Below, in pieces: positions 1 through 9,058 of a DNA stretch of 64,000 nt. How positions within the stretch are numbered: position 1 is the first letter of the stretch; each line of letters starts with the position of its first letter. The notes under the pieces were generated by a model. The model did not search any database, was not told the DNA's origin, and worked only from the letters and a program-made list of their open reading frames with translations. Source of the DNA: Streptomyces sp. Ru71 (GTDB taxonomy: Bacteria > Actinomycetota > Actinomycetes > Streptomycetales > Streptomycetaceae); assembly GCF_002920535.1 (NCBI RefSeq), contig NZ_PQSS01000003.1, positions 1 through 64,000 of the forward strand, in the 5' to 3' direction. Both the position numbers and the translations under genes were made by a program.

Positions 1-113
1 CCCTCACCGCGTCGGAGACAGTGGGCCGGACCGAGGACGGATACCCCCCGCCCCGGCCCCGACCCACCCACCGGACAGAAGGCGCTACATCAGCCGACCA
101 CCGGACGGTAACG

Positions 114-190
114 GGCCGCCGCAGGCATTCAAGGGGCGCGGGGAACTGCGCGACCAGCCACAGCGCACCCGCAACAGGCCGCCGCAGGCA
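114..190. repeat. Streptomyces-type intergenic repeat
   Basis: Gene-free stretch downstream of kynU (the first 223 bases hold no convincing gene). A 14-bp direct repeat (GGCCGCCGCAGGCA) occurs at 114-127 and 177-190. Between the copies is a segment (131-176) containing GGGGCGCGGGGAACTGCGCG, followed by CGACCAGCCAC. From general knowledge, this GGGGAACTGCGCGACCAGCCAC type of sequence recurs between genes in many Streptomyces genomes. The role is unknown. It may form hairpins or act downstream of the operon. Confidence 0.5.
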
Positions 191-223
191 CCCGCGAGCA
201 ACCACAACGCAACCGCCCCCGAA

Positions 224-1417
224 CTACCCCAGCACCTCCCCCAGCACCCTCCCCGCCCGCTCCACATCCGCGAACCCCACATACAGCGGCGTGAAGCCGA
301 ACCGCAGCACGTCGGGGGCGCGGAAGTCACCCACCACCCCCCGCGAGATCAGCCGCTTCATCACGTCCCCGGCGTCCTCGCACCGCAGCGCGACCTGACT
401 GCCCCGCTCCTCATGCGCCACCGGAGTCAAAGAGGACACCCGGCCCTCACCGACGTACCGCGCAACGCACTCCAGGAAGAAGTCCGTCAACGCCAGCGAC
501 TTCGCCCGCACCGCCTCGATCGACACCCCGTCCCACACATCCAGCGCCGCCTCCAGCGCCAGCATCGACAGGATGTCCGGCGTACCCACACGCCCCCGCA
601 GCGCCCCCGGCGCCGGGGCGTAGTCGGAACGCATCCCGAAGGGCTCGGCGTGCGAGTTCCACCCCGGCAGCGGGGAGTCGAACCGGTCCTGGAGCGAACG
701 GCGCACGTACAGGTACGCCGGTGAACCAGGCCCGCCGTTCAGGTACTTGTACGTGCAGCCGACCGCCAGATCGACCCCGTGCTCGTCCAGCCCCACCGGC
801 AGCGCACCCGCGCTGTGGCACAGGTCCCACACCGCCACCGCCCCCACCGCATGGATCGCGGACGTCAGCGACGGCAGATCGTGCAGCCGCCCCGACCGGT
901 AGTCGACATGGTTCAGCAGCACCGCCGCCGTACGCGAGGACAGCGCGGACGGCACCTCCGCCGGGGCCACCGCCCGCAGCGTGCACCCCGTCAGCCGCGC
1001 CGCCGACTCGGCGATATAGCCGTCCGTCGGGAAGGTCGTCGCGTCGACGAGTATCTCGTCCCGCCCCTCCCCGGCCAGCCGCACCGCCCCCACCAGCGCC
1101 TTGAACACGTTCACGCTGGTGGAGTCGCCCACCACGATCTGCCCCGCCGCCGCCCCGACCAGCGGAGCGATCCGGTCACCGATCCGCTCGGGCGCCGTCC
1201 ACCAGCCGCTCTCCTCCCAGGACCGGATGCGCAGCTCGCCCCACTGCCGGCGCACGACGTCCTCGACCCGGCCGGGCACCCCCACGGGCAGCGCGCCCAG
1301 CGAGTTGCCGTCGAGGTACACGACGTCGTCCAGCACGAACCGCGAACGAACGCCCGCCAGTTCATCGGCGGCGTCCAGCTTCTCCGCCCGCTCCACCAGC
1401 TCCGCCCGCTCAGACAT
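224..1417 (-). CDS. kynU: Kynureninase
   Basis: PLP enzyme, 397 residues, that cleaves L-kynurenine (or 3-hydroxykynurenine) to anthranilate (or 3-hydroxyanthranilate) plus alanine. The fold-type I signature is clear. The segment VWDLCHSAGALPV carries the Asp that pairs with the pyridine nitrogen. GCTYKYLNGGPGSP holds the Schiff-base lysine at about residue 224. The start at 1417 is preferred over an in-frame extension to 1576 because residues begin MSERAELVERA like the family, and because it overlaps the upstream dioxygenase stop by 8 bp, as coupled genes do. It forms the end of a two-gene tryptophan-catabolic unit. No arylformamidase is seen here, so that step must be encoded elsewhere. Confidence 0.93.
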   Translation of the reverse strand: MSERAELVERAEKLDAADELAGVRSRFVLDDVVYLDGNSLGALPVGVPGRVEDVVRRQWGELRIRSWEESGWWTAPERIGDRIAPLVGAAAGQIVVGDSTSVNVFKALVGAVRLAGEGRDEILVDATTFPTDGYIAESAARLTGCTLRAVAPAEVPSALSSRTAAVLLNHVDYRSGRLHDLPSLTSAIHAVGAVAVWDLCHSAGALPVGLDEHGVDLAVGCTYKYLNGGPGSPAYLYVRRSLQDRFDSPLPGWNSHAEPFGMRSDYAPAPGALRGRVGTPDILSMLALEAALDVWDGVSIEAVRAKSLALTDFFLECVARYVGEGRVSSLTPVAHEERGSQVALRCEDAGDVMKRLISRGVVGDFRAPDVLRFGFTPLYVGFADVERAGRVLGEVLG

Positions 1418-2249
1418 GGGACCTCGCCGTCCACAGCTCGGGGAACACGTTGTTCCGCGCCCGCTTCTCCAGCCACGCCACACCGGCCGAACCACCGGTG
1501 CCCTGCTTGGCGCCCATGGCGCGGCGCGTGGCCGACAGATGGTCGTTGCGCCAGCGCCACACCAGCTCGGCGACATCCGTCAACGCCTCGCCCAGCCGGG
1601 CGAGTTCACCGTTCTGGTCGCCGGAGTAGACCTCCGCCCAGGCGGCCTCGACGGCGTCGGACGGCTCGTACCGGCGGGACACGTCCCGTCCGAGCACCGA
1701 CGCCGGGATCGCGTACCCGCGCCGGGCGAGCAGCCGCACCACCTCGTCGTACAGCGAGGGCTCGTGCAGCGCCTTCTCCAGTTCCGCGTGGACGCGGGGC
1801 GCCCCGCGGTGCGGCACCAGCATGGACGCGGACTTCTCACCGAGCAGGAACTCCAGCCGCCGGTACATCGCCGACTGGAAGCCGGAGCCCTCGCCGAGCG
1901 CGGACCGGTAGGAGTTGAACTGCTGCGGGGTGAGCCCGCTCAGCGGCCTCCAGGAGGCGTTCAGCGCCTCCAGCTCGCGGACGGATCGTTTCAGCGCATC
2001 GATCGCTACCGGCACCCTGTCCTCGCGCAGGGCGCGCGCGGCCGTCTCCCACTCGTGGACGATGACCGTGAACCACAGCTCCATCACCTGGGTCGTGACC
2101 AGGAAGACCATCTCTCCGGGATCGTCGGAGAGGGTGTGCTGGAGGTGGGTGAGCACATCCGCCTTGACGTAGTCCTCGTACGGCGTCGTGCCCTCGAAGT
2201 CGAGATGCGGGGTCTGAAGCTCGTCAGGTTCGGGAGCCTCGTGGGACAT
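1410..2249 (-). CDS. kynA: Tryptophan 2,3-dioxygenase
   Basis: Heme dioxygenase, 279 residues, that opens the indole ring of L-tryptophan to N-formylkynurenine, the first step of the kynurenine route. The family C-terminal signature GTGGSAGVAWL is present, preceded by RWRNDHLSATRRAMG, which should contain the proximal heme histidine. In the active-site helix FLVTTQVMELW, the position occupied by the distal His in the Xanthomonas enzyme appears to be Thr. This is read by eye against remembered sequences. AGGAGACAGCG precedes the ATG. The gene lies upstream of and overlaps kynU by 8 bp, so the two are very probably co-transcribed. Confidence 0.93.
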   Translation of the reverse strand: MSHEAPEPDELQTPHLDFEGTTPYEDYVKADVLTHLQHTLSDDPGEMVFLVTTQVMELWFTVIVHEWETAARALREDRVPVAIDALKRSVRELEALNASWRPLSGLTPQQFNSYRSALGEGSGFQSAMYRRLEFLLGEKSASMLVPHRGAPRVHAELEKALHEPSLYDEVVRLLARRGYAIPASVLGRDVSRRYEPSDAVEAAWAEVYSGDQNGELARLGEALTDVAELVWRWRNDHLSATRRAMGAKQGTGGSAGVAWLEKRARNNVFPELWTARSHV

Positions 2250-2355
2250 CGCTGTCTCCTGTTGTGCACTCCGGGTAGCGGTCCGCCCCTGCCGTTACCG
2301 GCACGGGGGCCCCGGTCCCCACCCGCATCCTCCGCAATCACTCCGGATACGGCAA

Positions 2356-2379
2356 GGCCCGCCCGTCCCCGGGCGGGCC
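2356..2379 (-). terminator. Hairpin downstream of the DUF3151 gene
   Basis: Perfect 10-bp GC stem (GGCCCGCCCG / CGGGCGGGCC) with a 4-base loop, 17 bases past the DUF3151 stop. There is no strong U tract, as is usual in Streptomyces terminators. Confidence 0.6.
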
Positions 2380-2395
2380 ACATCACACCGCGTGC

Positions 2396-2809
2396 TCAGC
2401 CCAGGGTCTGGGCGGCCGTGGGCGAGGAGTCCTTCAGGAACTGCGAGCAGCGCTCGTACTCCTCCTCCTCGCCGATCGCCTGCGCGGCCCGGGCGAGGCC
2501 GTGCAGGGCCCGCAGGAAGCCGCGGTTCGGCTCGTGCTCCCAGGGCACCGGGCCGTGGCCCTTCCACCCGTTGCGGCGCAGCGCGTCCAGGCCGCGGTGG
2601 TAGCCCGTACGGGCGTACGCGTACGACTCCACGGCCGCGCCCCGCTCGAAGGCGTCGTCGGCCAGCTGGGCCCAGGCGAGCGAGGACGCCGGGTACCGCG
2701 CGGCGACCTCGGCGGGCGGGGTGCCCTTGGCGAGGAGCTCGCGCGGCTCCGGGTCGTCGGGCAGGTGGGTCGGGGGCGGACCCCCGAGAAGGTTCTCGTG
2801 AATGGCCAT
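2396..2809 (-). CDS. DUF3151 domain protein
   Basis: 137-residue soluble protein of unknown function. The sequence MAIHENLLGG, then WAQLADDAFERG, ESYAYARTGYHRGLDALRRN and GPVPWEHEPNRGFLRAL matches the conserved actinobacterial DUF3151 family, which I recognise by pattern. Its helical repeats resemble TPR-like packing. The start at 2809 is chosen because the upstream in-frame extension is proline/glycine-rich and non-conserved in character. It sits just downstream of fba on the same strand, separated by a hairpin, as in other Streptomyces. Known family members have no assigned reaction, so none is given. Confidence 0.85.
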   Translation of the reverse strand: MAIHENLLGGPPPTHLPDDPEPRELLAKGTPPAEVAARYPASSLAWAQLADDAFERGAAVESYAYARTGYHRGLDALRRNGWKGHGPVPWEHEPNRGFLRALHGLARAAQAIGEEEEYERCSQFLKDSSPTAAQTLG

Positions 2810-2903
2810 GGGGCCAGTATCCCCGCCCCCCGAAACCCCCCGCCCCACCCCACCGGAGACACAGGCCGGCCCGCCCACGGGAGACCCACGGGCAGACGCA
2901 CGA

Positions 2904-2938
2904 ACGCCCGCCCCACCCGGCAGAGGTGGGACGGGCGT
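2904..2938 (-). terminator. fba terminator hairpin
   Basis: Arms of 14 bases at 2904-2917 and 2925-2938 pair with a single mismatch around a 7-base loop. The hairpin lies 14 bases after the aldolase stop codon and before the DUF3151 gene. Confidence 0.6.
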
Positions 2939-2952
2939 CGCACGCGGACGCG

Positions 2953-3975
2953 TTACTTGATCTTCGTCCCGGTGGACCGCAGGTTGTTGCACGCCTCGAC
3001 GACGCGCGCGGCCATGCCCGCCTCGGCGAGCTTGCCCCAGGTGCGCGGGTCGTAGGTCTTCTTGTTGCCGACCTCGCCGTCGACCTTCAGGACGCCGTCG
3101 TAGTTGGTGAACATGTGCGCGGCCACCGGACGCGTGAAGGCGTACTGGGTGTCCGTGTCGATGTTCATCTTGACCACACCGTTCTCCAGCGCGGTCAGGA
3201 TCTCCTCCTCGGAGGAGCCGGAGCCGCCGTGGAAGACGAAGTCGAACGGGGAGGCCTTGCCGTACTTCGCGGCGACGCCCTCGTTCAGCTCCTTGAGCAG
3301 CTCGGGACGGAGCACGACGTTGCCCGGCTTGTACACGCCGTGGACGTTGCCGAAGGACGCGGCGAGCAGGTAGCGGCCCTTCTCGCCCAGGCCCAGGGCC
3401 TCCGCGGTGCGCAGGGCGTCGTCGACCGTGGTGTACAGGGAGTCGTTGATCTCGTGCGAGACGCCGTCCTCCTCACCGCCGGTCGGGGTGATCTCGACCT
3501 CAAGGATGATCTTGGCGGCGCGGGCCTGCTCCAGCAGCTCCTGCGCGATGGCCAGGTTGTCGGCGAGGGTCTCGGCCGAGCCGTCCCACATGTGGGACTG
3601 GAACAGCGGGTTCAGACCGGCGTCGACGCGCTTCTTCGACAGCGCCAGCAGCGGACGCACGTACCCGTCGAGCTTGTCCTTCGGGCAGTGGTCGGTGTGC
3701 AGGGCGATGTTGACGTCGTACTTCTCGGCGACGATGTGCGCGAACTCGGCCAGGGCGACCGCGCCGGTGACCATGTCCTTGTTGTGCTGGCCGCCCAGGA
3801 ACTCGGCGCCACCCGTGGAGATCTGGACGATGCCGTCGCTCTCCGCCTCCGCGAAGCCGCGCAGCGCCGCGTGCAGGGTCTGGGAGGAGGTCACGTTGAT
3901 GGCCGGGTAGGCGAACTTGCCTGCCTTCGCCCGGTCGAGCATCTCGTTGTAGACCTCGGGGGTTGCGATGGGCAT
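2953..3975 (-). CDS. fba: Fructose-bisphosphate aldolase, class II
   Basis: 340-residue zinc-dependent aldolase that interconverts fructose 1,6-bisphosphate with glyceraldehyde 3-phosphate and DHAP in cytosolic glycolysis and gluconeogenesis. Zinc-site residues are visible in ALHTDHCPKDKL (His about 93, His about 96), in the later VHGVYKPGNV segment and in DFVFHGGSGSSEEEI. The C terminus, VEACNNLRSTGTKIK, is family-like. AAGGAGCGGACAG precedes the ATG. Full length and intact. Confidence 0.96.
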   Translation of the reverse strand: MPIATPEVYNEMLDRAKAGKFAYPAINVTSSQTLHAALRGFAEAESDGIVQISTGGAEFLGGQHNKDMVTGAVALAEFAHIVAEKYDVNIALHTDHCPKDKLDGYVRPLLALSKKRVDAGLNPLFQSHMWDGSAETLADNLAIAQELLEQARAAKIILEVEITPTGGEEDGVSHEINDSLYTTVDDALRTAEALGLGEKGRYLLAASFGNVHGVYKPGNVVLRPELLKELNEGVAAKYGKASPFDFVFHGGSGSSEEEILTALENGVVKMNIDTDTQYAFTRPVAAHMFTNYDGVLKVDGEVGNKKTYDPRTWGKLAEAGMAARVVEACNNLRSTGTKIK

Positions 3976-4107
3976 CTGTCCGCTCCTTGTATGTGCGGGT
4001 GGGCGTGTGGTGCGTTACGGCCCTGACCTAGACCTTGGGGGCGACGTCATCGTCGGCCCCATCTTCCCAGACTCCGCCGGAAGGTCCAGGCACGGTCCAG
4101 GGGGCGG

Positions 4108-4655
4108 TCAGTCGAGGCCCAGCTCGTCCTTGGCGAAGGCGTACAGGTACGGCACCCCCGCGCCCTCCTGGATCTTCTCCGCCGCGCCGGTCGCCCGGTC
4201 GACGATCGTGGCGACGGCGACGACCTCCGCGCCGGCCTCGCGCACGGCCTCGACGGCGGTGAGCGGGGAGCCGCCGGTGGTGGAGGTGTCCTCGACGACG
4301 AGGACGCGGCGGCCCGCGATGTCCGGCCCCTGACCCGGCGCTGCAGCCCGTGCGCCTTGGCGGCCTTGCGGACGACGAAGGCGTCCAGCTTCCTCCCGCG
4401 TGCGGCGGCGGCGTGCAGCATGGCGGCCGCGACCGGGTCGGCGCCCATGGTCAGGCCGCCGACCGCGTCGAAGTCCAGGTCGGCGGTCAGGTCCAGCAGC
4501 ACCTGGCCGACCAGCGGGGCCGCCTCGCCGTCGAGGGTGATGCGGCGCAGGTCGACGTAGTAGTCGGCCTCCAGACCCGAGGAGAGGGTCACCTTGCCGT
4601 GCACCACGGCCTTGTCCTTGATCTGCTGCAGCAGCGCCGCGCGAACGTCCGTCAT
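4108..4655 (-). pseudogene. pyrE: Orotate phosphoribosyltransferase, single-base frameshift
   Basis: The gene would convert orotate plus PRPP to OMP in pyrimidine synthesis. The N-terminal half (MTDVRAALLQQIKDKAVVHG to VRKAAKAHGLQRR) is in one frame. The rest, including the PRPP loop VLVVEDTSTTGGS and the end AFAKDELGLD, is in the next frame. Adding one base at about 4331 (CCCTGACC to CCCTCGACC) restores a 182-codon gene of normal family length. Either the gene is mutated, which would make the strain a uracil auxotroph unless a second pyrE exists, or the sequence has an error; I favour error. It lies 20 bp downstream of the aldose epimerase gene on the same strand. Confidence 0.85.
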
Positions 4656-4675
4656 GCCGACCAGCTTAAATGCGC

Positions 4676-5464
4676 TCAAAGGCGCCGCCAGCTCCAGGTG
4701 GTCGCGGCCTCCAGCGGCTCCAGGGGCGTGACCAGGCGCGGGGCGGTGTTCAGCCCGTTCGGCGGGCCGGTCTGCGGCTCCACGCACACGGCCTCGGCCT
4801 GCTCGTCGTAGACGACGACCCACTCCTCGCGGCTCGCCACCTTCAGCTGGAGCTGTCCCGGCCAGGTGAGGGTGACGTCGACGCCGCCGGGCATGCCGAA
4901 GCAGTCGTCCCAGGGGCCGGGCTTCGGCTCGATCCGGTTGCCGGTGGGCAGGTGGTCCTCGCCCCGCTCCTCCTGCCAGGCGGGCGTGAAGTCCAGCTCG
5001 ACGTCCTGCTCGCCCAGGTTCCGGTGGAACCAGGGGTGCCAGCCGATCTGCGCCGGGAAGGAGTCGTCGTACGTCTCGATCGACATGGTCAGCGTCAGCG
5101 CGTCCGGGGCGAGGGAGACCACCTGGGTGACCCGGCCGCGGTAGGGCCAGGGCTCGACCAGGTCGTACGTCAGGACGGCCTCGTCGGCCAAGGTGCGCGC
5201 GGTGGTCCAGGCGGCGTCGCGGGCGGTGCCGTGGATGGCGTGCGGCGGGGAGTTCAGCGGCATCTGGTGGACGGTGGCGCCGTCACGGAAGCGGCCCTCG
5301 CGGATACGGCCGCACCAGGGCACCATCGGGAAGCAGCCGTAGCGGTCCCCCTGGCGCAGCAGCTCCACGCCGCCCACCCGCAGGGATCCGATCCGCCCGC
5401 CGTGACCGGGCCGTACGACGGCCTGCGCGTCACCGGCGCTCAACGTGATGTCTTCGTTACTCAC
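4676..5464 (-). CDS. Aldose 1-epimerase family protein
   Basis: 262-residue cytosolic galactose-mutarotase-like protein. Members interconvert alpha and beta sugar anomers or act on glucose-6-phosphate. Family features are GGRIGSLRVGGVELL near the N terminus, PMVPWCGRIREGRF, the likely catalytic His in PHAIHGTARDAAW, GWHPWFHR mid-protein and a late glutamate in VCVEPQTGPPN. It is followed after 20 bp by pyrE and preceded at 48 bp by the SRPBCC gene, so it could be part of a loose operon. The exact sugar is unknown. Confidence 0.85.
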   Translation of the reverse strand: MSNEDITLSAGDAQAVVRPGHGGRIGSLRVGGVELLRQGDRYGCFPMVPWCGRIREGRFRDGATVHQMPLNSPPHAIHGTARDAAWTTARTLADEAVLTYDLVEPWPYRGRVTQVVSLAPDALTLTMSIETYDDSFPAQIGWHPWFHRNLGEQDVELDFTPAWQEERGEDHLPTGNRIEPKPGPWDDCFGMPGGVDVTLTWPGQLQLKVASREEWVVVYDEQAEAVCVEPQTGPPNGLNTAPRLVTPLEPLEAATTWSWRRL

Positions 5465-5512
5465 GGGACGACAGTACTGGGGTGGGCCGTGCCGGGGGCG
5501 GGCGGCGGGCGA

Positions 5513-6547
5513 TCAGCGCCGTCTGCGCAGGACCCGGCCGACCACGATCGCCGACGCGACCACCGCGACCGCGGCCGGGGCCACCCAGCGCAGGGTGGAC
5601 GCGGCCGACGCCGGCTGCGGGGCCGGGACGGGGGCGTAGCGTCCGCGCGGCGGGGCGTGGTCGACCTCCTCGGCGCTGCGGCCGATCATGGTCCGGCGGG
5701 CGTGGGCGGCCTCGGCGGGCGGACGGCCGGCGTCGGCGAAGTCCGCGGGCGCCTCCCCGGCCGCTGCGGGGGTCTCCCCGGCGCCTGTGAGGGCCTCCCC
5801 GGCACCGGCGGGTGCCTGCCCGGACCCGGCGGACGCGTCCTCGGCCCCGGCGGGCGGCTCGTCGTCCTCGCCCTCGCCCTCGTCGTCGTCCACGTCGTCG
5901 TCCTCGTCCTCGTCCGAGCGCGGGTCCAGGGACGGCGGCGGGACCTCGACGTCGAAGACGGACGGGGCCGGGGCGTCGTCCGCGTCAGGCGAGGTGTCGA
6001 AGTCGCTGGTCGCGGCCGGCTCGAACGCCCCGGCGGACAGCTGCTCGGGCGACTCGGGAACGACCTCCGGTGCCTCCTCGCCCAGCTGTTCCGCGAAGCG
6101 GGTCAGCAGGCGGGTGAGGGCCGCGCCGACCTCCTGGTGCGGGCGTTCCGTGATCCGTCCGTCGGCCGTGGCGGTGCCGTCGAAGGTGAGCGTGGTGCCG
6201 CCCTCGGCGTCGGCGGCCCGGACGGTGAGCGCGAGCTTGACGGTGCCGGTGCCGCGCGCCTCGGTGGCCTCGCCCTCGACCGCGCAGGTGCCGTCGTCGC
6301 GGCCGGTCACCCGCAGGGTGCCGCGATAGGTGACGGAGTGGCTGCCGACGCGCAGCTTGAGCCGCCCGGCGATGTCCGCGCCGCCTTTCCGGCCGGTCTC
6401 CGCCCCGGCGTCCGCGGCGGTCTCCGTCCCTGCGTCCGCCCCGGCGTCGCGCTGGAGGCCGGGCACCGCCCGGGCGATCCGCGCGGGGTCGGCCAGCGCC
6501 GCCCGAAGCCGTGGTGCGGGGACCGGAACGAACACCTCATGCTCCAT
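5513..6547 (-). CDS. SRPBCC (CoxG-like) domain protein with C-terminal membrane anchor
   Basis: 344 residues from the ATG at 6547 (MEHEVFVPVPAPRLRAAL). The first roughly 150 residues form an SRPBCC/CoxG-type ligand-binding domain, including RAVPGLQRDAG and DIAGRLKLRVGSHSVTYRG. The middle is a long acidic, Pro/Ala-rich linker with a run of about 20 Asp/Glu residues. The end has one hydrophobic helix (VAPAAVAVVASAIVVG) followed by Arg residues, so the N-terminal domain should face the cytoplasm as a tail-anchored protein. CoxG relatives assist molybdo-hydroxylase maturation, but no such enzyme is nearby, so the role is unassigned. Confidence 0.8.
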   Translation of the reverse strand: MEHEVFVPVPAPRLRAALADPARIARAVPGLQRDAGADAGTETAADAGAETGRKGGADIAGRLKLRVGSHSVTYRGTLRVTGRDDGTCAVEGEATEARGTGTVKLALTVRAADAEGGTTLTFDGTATADGRITERPHQEVGAALTRLLTRFAEQLGEEAPEVVPESPEQLSAGAFEPAATSDFDTSPDADDAPAPSVFDVEVPPPSLDPRSDEDEDDDVDDDEGEGEDDEPPAGAEDASAGSGQAPAGAGEALTGAGETPAAAGEAPADFADAGRPPAEAAHARRTMIGRSAEEVDHAPPRGRYAPVPAPQPASAASTLRWVAPAAVAVVASAIVVGRVLRRRR

Positions 6548-6725
6548 GTCGACGGAGCCTACCCAGCAGTCGGCGAACTGCACCCCCACTCGCCCGCATC
6601 TCAGGGGCCTCAGCCTTGTGGACTACCGCCGAAGTTGCACGAACCGCACGGCTACCACGTGGGTTGTCCCCAAGATCCGCCGCCCGCGGGATTCGGCTCG
6701 GCGGCCCGCCCCCGTAGGTTCGGTG

Positions 6726-6765
6726 GCGAGCGACCCGACCGGGGGGCGAGCGACCCGACCGGGGG
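6726..6765. repeat. 20-bp tandem duplication
   Basis: Two exact head-to-tail copies of GCGAGCGACCCGACCGGGGG lie just beyond the speE terminator, in the 274-bp gap before the SRPBCC gene. No coding potential was seen there. Confidence 0.8.
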
Positions 6766-6772
6766 GATCGAT

Positions 6773-6804
6773 GCGGCCCGTCTCTTGGGGGAGAGGCGGG
6801 CCGC
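6773..6804 (-). terminator. speE-like terminator
   Basis: GCGGCCCGTCTC and GAGGCGGGCCGC pair over 12 bp with one G-T wobble and an 8-base loop. The hairpin is located 17 bases beyond the stop codon of the spermidine-synthase-like gene. Confidence 0.7.
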
Positions 6805-6821
6805 CCTCGCGTGCGCCCGCC

Positions 6822-8465
6822 TCAGTGCGCGTAGCGGGGGTGGACCAGCGTGGACGGCGGCAGGTCCGGCAGCCGGGTGGCGGCCGCGGCGCGTGCGTCG
6901 GCGGCGAGAGCGGCCGGGGTCAGGGTGGCCGGGCGCGGGCCGTGGGACGTGAGGCGCAGCTCGGGCGCGCGGTCGGCGGCGGCCAGCACGAAGCCCCAGT
7001 CGCGCGGCGGGCGGAACGTTCCGGCCGTGCGGTCGGGACCGCCGGTGAACCCGGCGGCGCGGCCGGCGACCCGGTAGGGCGCGGTGCGCAGCCCGGCGGC
7101 GCGCAGGGTCGACTCGACGGTCCAGAACACGCGCGGCCGGGAGGCCACCGGCCCGGCGTGCACGACAAGCCGCCCGCCGGGGGCGAGGACGCGCCGGGCC
7201 AGCCCGTAGAACTCCTGCGAGTACAGCTTGGTGGAGGCGGTGATGCCCGGGTCCGGCAGATCCACGATCACCACGTCGTACGACCGTGGGGGCGCGGTGC
7301 GCAGCCAGCCGAAGGCGTCGGCGGTGGTGACGGCGAGGCGCGGGTCGCCGTAGACGTGGTCGTTGAGCCGGGACAGGGCCGGGTCGGTGCGGGCGAGACC
7401 GACCACCTCGGGGTCCAGTTCGACGATCCGGGCCCACCGCACGTCCGGGTGGCGCAGCACCTCGCGGGCGGCCAGTCCGTCGCCGCCGCCGAGGATCAGC
7501 ACGCGCGCGTGCGGCCCGGCCATGGCGGGGTGGACCAGGGCCTCGTGGTAGCGGCGCTCGTCGCGGCCGCCGACGCGGAGCCGGCCGTCGAGGAAGAGGT
7601 CGAGGGGGCGGCCCTCGGTGCCGCCGGTCAGGACGATCTCCTGGACCCCGCTCTGCACGGCTACGCGCACCCCGTCGCCGTAGACGGCGTGCCGTGCGGC
7701 CCGCTCGAAGTCGTCCACCTCGGCCGCGGCGAAACCGAGCACGCCGAGCACGACGAGTCCGACGGCGAGCAGCACCCGCCGGGCGCGGCGGCTCAGATCG
7801 CGGCGGAACAGGCCGAGGACCAGGGCGCCGCCGGCGACGACGTTGACCGCGCCGGTGAGCAGGGAGCTGGTCAGCTGGCCCAGCAGCGGCAGCAGCAGGA
7901 AGGGGAAGGCGAGGCCGCCGACGAGCGCGCCGACGTAGTCCGCGGCGAACAGGTCGGCCACCGCGCCGCCCGCGTCCTGGCGGCGGATGCGCTGGATCAG
8001 CTCCATCAGCAGCGGCACCTCGGCGCCGATCAGCAGCCCGATGGCGAGCGAGAAGGCGACCAGCAGACAGCGCGGACCGCTCGCCCACACCCCGCCCCAG
8101 GAGCCGGTCCAGGCGAACACGGCGTACAGGGCGAGCGCGCTGCAGCCTCCGACCAGGGCGAGGGCGGCCTCCAGCGCGGCGAAGCCGATGGCGGCGTGCC
8201 GGCGCAGCCGTTTGGCGGCGAGCGAGCCGATGCCCATGGCGAACACCATGACCGACAGCACGACCGAAGCCTGGGTGACCGAGTCGCCGATCAGGTACGA
8301 GGCGAGGGCGACCAGTTCGAGTTCGTACACCAGTCCGCAGGCGGCGCAGACGAAGACACCGGCGAGGACCAGGAACCGGCCGGTGCCCGGGCGGACGGGC
8401 AGCCGTGCGGCGCAGCCCCAGGGCGGAGGTGCGCCGGGCGGGGCCGGGGCGTGCGGTTCGATCAC
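6822..8465 (-). CDS. speE: Membrane-fused spermidine synthase-like protein
   Basis: 547 residues. The N-terminal half has about seven hydrophobic helices, beginning [20 protein letters not shown]. The C-terminal half is a Rossmann aminopropyltransferase domain with [15 protein letters not shown] near residue 323, an acidic residue in [11 protein letters not shown], and [10 protein letters not shown]. Classical SpeE transfers aminopropyl from decarboxylated SAM to putrescine. Membrane-fused versions are common in Streptomyces and their substrate is not settled. It is preceded by the DUF2617 gene on the same strand, a conserved pairing. The gene symbol is by family only. Confidence 0.82.
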   Translation of the reverse strand: MIEPHAPAPPGAPPPWGCAARLPVRPGTGRFLVLAGVFVCAACGLVYELELVALASYLIGDSVTQASVVLSVMVFAMGIGSLAAKRLRRHAAIGFAALEAALALVGGCSALALYAVFAWTGSWGGVWASGPRCLLVAFSLAIGLLIGAEVPLLMELIQRIRRQDAGGAVADLFAADYVGALVGGLAFPFLLLPLLGQLTSSLLTGAVNVVAGGALVLGLFRRDLSRRARRVLLAVGLVVLGVLGFAAAEVDDFERAARHAVYGDGVRVAVQSGVQEIVLTGGTEGRPLDLFLDGRLRVGGRDERRYHEALVHPAMAGPHARVLILGGGDGLAAREVLRHPDVRWARIVELDPEVVGLARTDPALSRLNDHVYGDPRLAVTTADAFGWLRTAPPRSYDVVIVDLPDPGITASTKLYSQEFYGLARRVLAPGGRLVVHAGPVASRPRVFWTVESTLRAAGLRTAPYRVAGRAAGFTGGPDRTAGTFRPPRDWGFVLAAADRAPELRLTSHGPRPATLTPAALAADARAAAATRLPDLPPSTLVHPRYAH

Positions 8466-8539
8466 GTACGTGACGTTACGTCAGAGGTACGGGACGCTTC
8501 GTCACCCACACGTGTGGTGTTGGTGGGTCGCGGGTTTGC

Positions 8540-9058
8540 CTAGGCGGCGGCCGGTACCCGGGTGCCGACGCGGGTGCGGGTGGCCACCAGCTGGCCGTCC
8601 TGCGGGTAGGCGTGCCAGGTGCGCCAGTGGACGTGGCCCTCGTGGGCCTGCGCCAGCAGCGCGGTGAAGGCGTGCGGGCTGCCCGGGAAGACACCGACCA
8701 GGCCGTTGGGGTGGTCGGAGACCAGGGCCAGCAGTTCCTGGGCGCGTCCGGCGAAGGAGCCCGGGGAGAGCACCTCGACGCGGGCGGCGAACTCGTACTC
8801 CCAGTCGCCGATGCGTTTGGCGACGCCGAGCGGCAGGGGTGTACTGCTGCCCGGGATGCAGGCCACCGTCTCCGAGCACACGCCCCGTTCCTCCTCCAGG
8901 AGCACCTGGTGGGAGGCGCCGAGCAGTCTCAACTGCATGGTGGCGGCGGGCAGTTGCAGGTCGAGCGTGGCCAGTGCGGGCAGCGGCTCCCGTCCCAGGG
9001 CCCAGGCGAGGTCGGCCGCTCGCGTGTCGGTGTAGGAGGTCTTCAGGGTCGTGAGCAT
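8540..9058 (-). CDS. DUF2617 family protein
   Basis: 172 residues from the ATG at 9058 (MLTTLKTSYTDTRAADLAW). Recognised as the DUF2617 family by PLPALATLDLQLP, the internal VCSETVACIPG and WRTWHAYPQDGQLVATRTRV. It has no signal peptide or membrane segment and its function is unknown. It lies 74 bp upstream of the speE-like gene on the same strand and may share its transcript. An in-frame start at 9073 would add five residues. The later ATG was chosen because TMLTTLKTSY begins the conserved part. Confidence 0.75.
   Translation of the reverse strand: MLTTLKTSYTDTRAADLAWALGREPLPALATLDLQLPAATMQLRLLGASHQVLLEEERGVCSETVACIPGSSTPLPLGVAKRIGDWEYEFAARVEVLSPGSFAGRAQELLALVSDHPNGLVGVFPGSPHAFTALLAQAHEGHVHWRTWHAYPQDGQLVATRTRVGTRVPAAA

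Noticed and set aside
6726..6765. Tandem 20-bp copies as a second terminator or binding site
   Set aside because: The units have no internal dyad and lie beyond a good terminator, so a simple duplication is the better reading.
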